Source: JBPCMN01 sp013695115
GTDB lineage: Bacteria; Actinomycetota; Acidimicrobiia; IMCC26256; JACDBD01
Assembly: GCA_051002235.1 (NCBI GenBank)
Contig: JBPCMN010000080.1
Location: forward strand, 1-13,134
Direction of reading: 5' to 3'
Length of the DNA: 13,134 nucleotides
Part shown: positions 11,400-13,134 of the stretch, one piece after another
Numbering within the stretch: position 1 is the stretch's first letter
Layout: every line of letters starts with the position of its first letter
The notes under the pieces: model-generated
What the model saw: only the letters and a program-made list of their open reading frames with translations
What the model was told of the DNA's origin: nothing
The model's database searches: none
Translations under genes and position numbers: made by a program

Positions 11400-12869
11400 T
11401 TACGCGGGGGCGGGCAGCCCGAGCGTCTTGGTCTCCAGGTACTCCTCGAACCCGGCGACGCCGTGCTCCCGCCCGTTCCCGCTCTGCTTGTACCCGCCGA
11501 AGGGCGAGTCGGGCCCGAACCACAACCCGCCGTTCACCGACACCGTGCCGGTGCGGATGCGCCGGGCGACACCCAACGCCCGGTCCATCGACCGGCTCGT
11601 GACCGCGCCCGACAGCCCGTAGGCCGAGTTGTTGGCGATGCGTACCGCGTCGTCGTCGTCCTCGTAGCGGATCACCGCGAGCACTGGTCCGAAGATTTCC
11701 TCCTGGGCGATCGTCGAGTCAGGATCGACGTCGACGAACAGCGTCGGCTCGACGTAGTACCCCTTTTCGAGATGCGCGGGCCGGCTCCCGCCCACGAGCA
11801 ATCGAGCGCCCTCGGCCTGGCCCTTCTCGATGTACCCGAGCACCCGGTCGCGCTGCCGGGCGTTCACCAGCGGCCCCATGATCACCCCCGGGTCGTTGGG
11901 ATCACCGTAGGCCACGTTCTCGAACGCGGCCCTCAGCAGGTCGACGCCCTCGTCGTAGTGGGAGCGCGGCAGCAGCATGCGGGTCGTGATCGCGCAACCC
12001 TGGCCGCCGTGAATGCAGATCATCGACCCGCTCGGCACCACCGCCTCGAAGTTGGCGTCGTCGAGGATGACGTTGGCCGACTTGCCGCCGAGCTCGAGGA
12101 ACACCTTCTTCAGGGTCTCGGCGCCGCGGGCCATGATCCTGCGCCCGGTGGCGGTGGAGCCGGTGAAGCTGATCATGTCGACGCGAGGATCGGCGCTCAG
12201 CACCTCCCCCACCGCGGCGGGGTCACCGGACGGGACGACGTTCAAGACACCCGGCGGCAGGTCGGTCTGCTCGGCCGCCAGTCGGCCGATGAACGTGGCG
12301 CTCCACGGCGTGTCGGGCGCGGGTTTGAGCACGGCAGTGTTGCCGGCGGCGAGCGCGGGGACGATCTTCGACAGGTTGAGCATGAATGGGAAGTTCCAGG
12401 GCGTCACCGCCGCGACGACGCCGACCGGCTCCCGGACGACCCGCCGCGCGCTCTTCATGCCCATGAACTCGTGGACGGGAAGCTCGCTCTCCCACTCGTA
12501 GCGGTCGAGCAGGTCGACCTCCCAGAGCATGTCGTCGATGCAGGAGTCCTGCTGGACCGCGTACGTGAGCGAGATGGGCGTCCCGACCTCGGCCACGATC
12601 TGGGGGCGGAGCGCCTCGCGCTCGGCGTCGAGGGCGTCGTGGAGCTGGCGGAGGCATCGCCGGCGCAGGTCGGTGTTCGTCGACCAGTCGGTCTCGTCGA
12701 ACGCCCGCCGGGCGGATTCGATGGCGCGGTCCATGTCGGCCGGGGCCGCGTCGGCGACCTGGCCGATGACCTCTTCGGTAGCGGGATTGATGTTGTCGAA
12801 CGTCTTCCCCGACGCGGCTTCGGTGAGCTTGCCGTCGATCAGCATCCGGTGCTCGCCCTGCACAGCCAT
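11400..12869 (-). CDS. Aldehyde dehydrogenase (NAD(P)-dependent)
   Basis: This 489-aa ALDH-superfamily enzyme oxidises an aldehyde to its acid in the cytoplasm. It shows the complete set: TPWNFP (156-161), Lys182 in LKPAPDTP, FTGST (235-239), general base Glu259 in LELGGK, nucleophile Cys292 in GGQGC, EIFGPV (391-396), and PFGGYKQSGNGRE (456-468). The start is placed at ATG 12869 because GGGAGGG (12873-12879, minus) sits just upstream; an in-frame GTG at 12893 lies only a few bases from the candidate -10 and lacks a ribosome site. It leads an operon with the small 95-aa gene and the aldolase-like gene. Upstream are TATTCT (12895-12900) and a perfect palindrome (12918-12933). The substrate is unknown; its acid product could feed one of the synthetases here. 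Confidence 0.92.
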   Translation of the reverse strand: MAVQGEHRMLIDGKLTEAASGKTFDNINPATEEVIGQVADAAPADMDRAIESARRAFDETDWSTNTDLRRRCLRQLHDALDAEREALRPQIVAEVGTPISLTYAVQQDSCIDDMLWEVDLLDRYEWESELPVHEFMGMKSARRVVREPVGVVAAVTPWNFPFMLNLSKIVPALAAGNTAVLKPAPDTPWSATFIGRLAAEQTDLPPGVLNVVPSGDPAAVGEVLSADPRVDMISFTGSTATGRRIMARGAETLKKVFLELGGKSANVILDDANFEAVVPSGSMICIHGGQGCAITTRMLLPRSHYDEGVDLLRAAFENVAYGDPNDPGVIMGPLVNARQRDRVLGYIEKGQAEGARLLVGGSRPAHLEKGYYVEPTLFVDVDPDSTIAQEEIFGPVLAVIRYEDDDDAVRIANNSAYGLSGAVTSRSMDRALGVARRIRTGTVSVNGGLWFGPDSPFGGYKQSGNGREHGVAGFEEYLETKTLGLPAPA

Positions 12870-12894
12870 GATCCCTCCCGCGCTCGGACGCACG

Positions 12895-12900
12895 AGAATA
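12895..12900 (-). promoter_or_regulatory. -10 element of the aldehyde dehydrogenase operon
   Basis: TATTCT on the minus strand fits TANNNT and lies 25 nt upstream of the ATG, leaving room for the GGGAGGG ribosome site. The corresponding -35 region falls in the palindrome at 12918-12933. Confidence 0.45.
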
Positions 12901-12917
12901 CCCGAGCCTTTCGCGAG

Positions 12918-12933
12918 CTGACGCCGGCGTCAG
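12918..12933. promoter_or_regulatory. Perfect 16-bp palindromic operator upstream of the aldehyde dehydrogenase operon
   Basis: CTGACGCCGGCGTCAG is its own reverse complement. It shares CTGACGC and GCGTCAG, with the same 2-bp centre spacing, with the site at 261-278. It covers the -35 region of the dehydrogenase promoter, in the 113-bp divergent gap shared with the Ppx/GppA gene. Size and symmetry are typical of TetR-family operators. The cognate regulator is not in the window. Confidence 0.6.
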
Positions 12934-12970
12934 GGCAGCGACATGGTGACGTCGACGTCGTCTGGGCGTT

Positions 12971-12976
12971 TACATT
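12971..12976 (+). promoter_or_regulatory. Leaderless -10 element of the Ppx/GppA gene
   Basis: TACATT fits TANNNT and is followed by 6 nt and the GTG start, so transcription would start at the start codon. There is no Shine-Dalgarno. GTGACG at 12946-12951 is a possible but distant (19-bp spacer) -35. Confidence 0.45.
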
Positions 12977-12982
12977 CGGCCC

Positions 12983-13134
12983 GTGCGCATCGCCGCCCTC
13001 GACTTGGGCACGAACTCGTTCCATCTCCTGGTGGCCGGGGTCCAGCCCGACGGCGGGTTCACCCCGCTCGTGCGGGAGAAGGAGATGCTACGTCTGGGTG
13101 ACGTCGTCGCCCGCGAGGGCCGAATCCCCGAGGG
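12983..13134 (+). CDS. Ppx/GppA-family phosphatase, N-terminal 50 residues, cut by window edge
   Basis: The visible protein starts MRIAALDLGTNSFHLLVAGV (GTG read as Met), which is the phosphate-1 loop of the ASKHA fold in exopolyphosphatase/guanosine pentaphosphate phosphohydrolases. The following EKEMLRLGDVV also matches the family. These enzymes hydrolyse polyphosphate or pppGpp. The remainder, including the catalytic glutamate and phosphate-2 loop, lies outside the window, so Ppx and GppA cannot be told apart. It is divergent from the aldehyde dehydrogenase operon and is probably a housekeeping gene marking the right border of the catabolic cluster. Confidence 0.9.
   Translation, partial: MRIAALDLGTNSFHLLVAGVQPDGGFTPLVREKEMLRLGDVVAREGRIPE

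Noticed and set aside
12948..12959. GACGTCGACGTC, a 12-bp palindrome upstream of the Ppx/GppA gene
   Set aside because: GACGTCGAC-type strings are very common in this DNA, and it does not match the TGACGC-N2-GCGTCA pattern. It was not counted as an operator.
1..13134. Search by eye for tRNA, riboswitch, CRISPR, insertion-sequence ends, phage or toxin-antitoxin genes
   Set aside because: Nothing convincing was found. Intergenic gaps are all under about 115 bp and contain only promoter-like and palindromic sites.

Overview
The window is dense, very G+C-rich bacterial DNA with frequent GTG starts and GTGA start/stop overlaps. Several start codons sit 6-7 nt behind a TANNNT-like -10 element, the leaderless arrangement common in Actinomycetota. 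An F420-type luciferase-like oxidoreductase and abundant acyl-CoA/SDR genes fit the same phylum. The Ppx/GppA-like N-terminus and overall gene style suggest possibly Acidimicrobiia, but that finer placement is a guess. No rRNA, tRNA, CRISPR array, insertion sequence or phage gene was seen.

Layout, left to right: a truncated thiolase (minus, 1-226); a small ferritin-like protein (minus, 294-710); a four-gene plus-strand operon (772-4270) of MFE-2-type SDR, acyl-CoA synthetase, cupin and MaoC-type dehydratase domain; a minus alpha/beta hydrolase (4248-5168) divergent from a tightly coupled plus trio (5214-7929) of acyl-CoA-synthetase-like protein with altered catalytic motifs, NTF2/SnoaL-like protein and DUF2889-like protein; a minus pair of SDR and LLM-class oxidoreductase (9580-7926); a plus SDR (9583-10368); a minus operon (12869-10372) of aldehyde dehydrogenase, small unknown protein and class II aldolase-like protein; and the start of a Ppx/GppA phosphatase (plus, 12983 onward).

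Taken together this looks like part of a catabolic locus. CoA activation (two AMP-forming synthetase-family proteins), (R)-specific hydration, (R)-3-hydroxyacyl-CoA dehydrogenation and thiolysis would make an MFE-2-style beta-oxidation route. An alpha/beta hydrolase, two more SDRs, an F420/FMN oxidoreductase, an aldehyde dehydrogenase and an aldolase-fold protein could process a complex, perhaps alicyclic or terpenoid/steroid-like, substrate. No acyl-CoA dehydrogenase or ring-cleavage enzyme is in view, so the substrate cannot be named.

The most notable regulatory signal is a palindrome of the form TGACGC-N2-GCGTCA. It lies upstream of the thiolase (261-278) and of the aldehyde dehydrogenase operon (12918-12933), with a weaker version between the hydrolase and the synthetase-like trio (5178-5193). 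In each case it sits at or beside a candidate promoter, suggesting one unlinked regulator, probably TetR-like, controls these units together. The most notable protein signal is the synthetase-like protein at 5214-6764. It keeps the fold motifs but lacks the lysines normally expected in the P-loop and at the C-terminal catalytic position, and it is translationally coupled to the NTF2-like and DUF2889-like genes.
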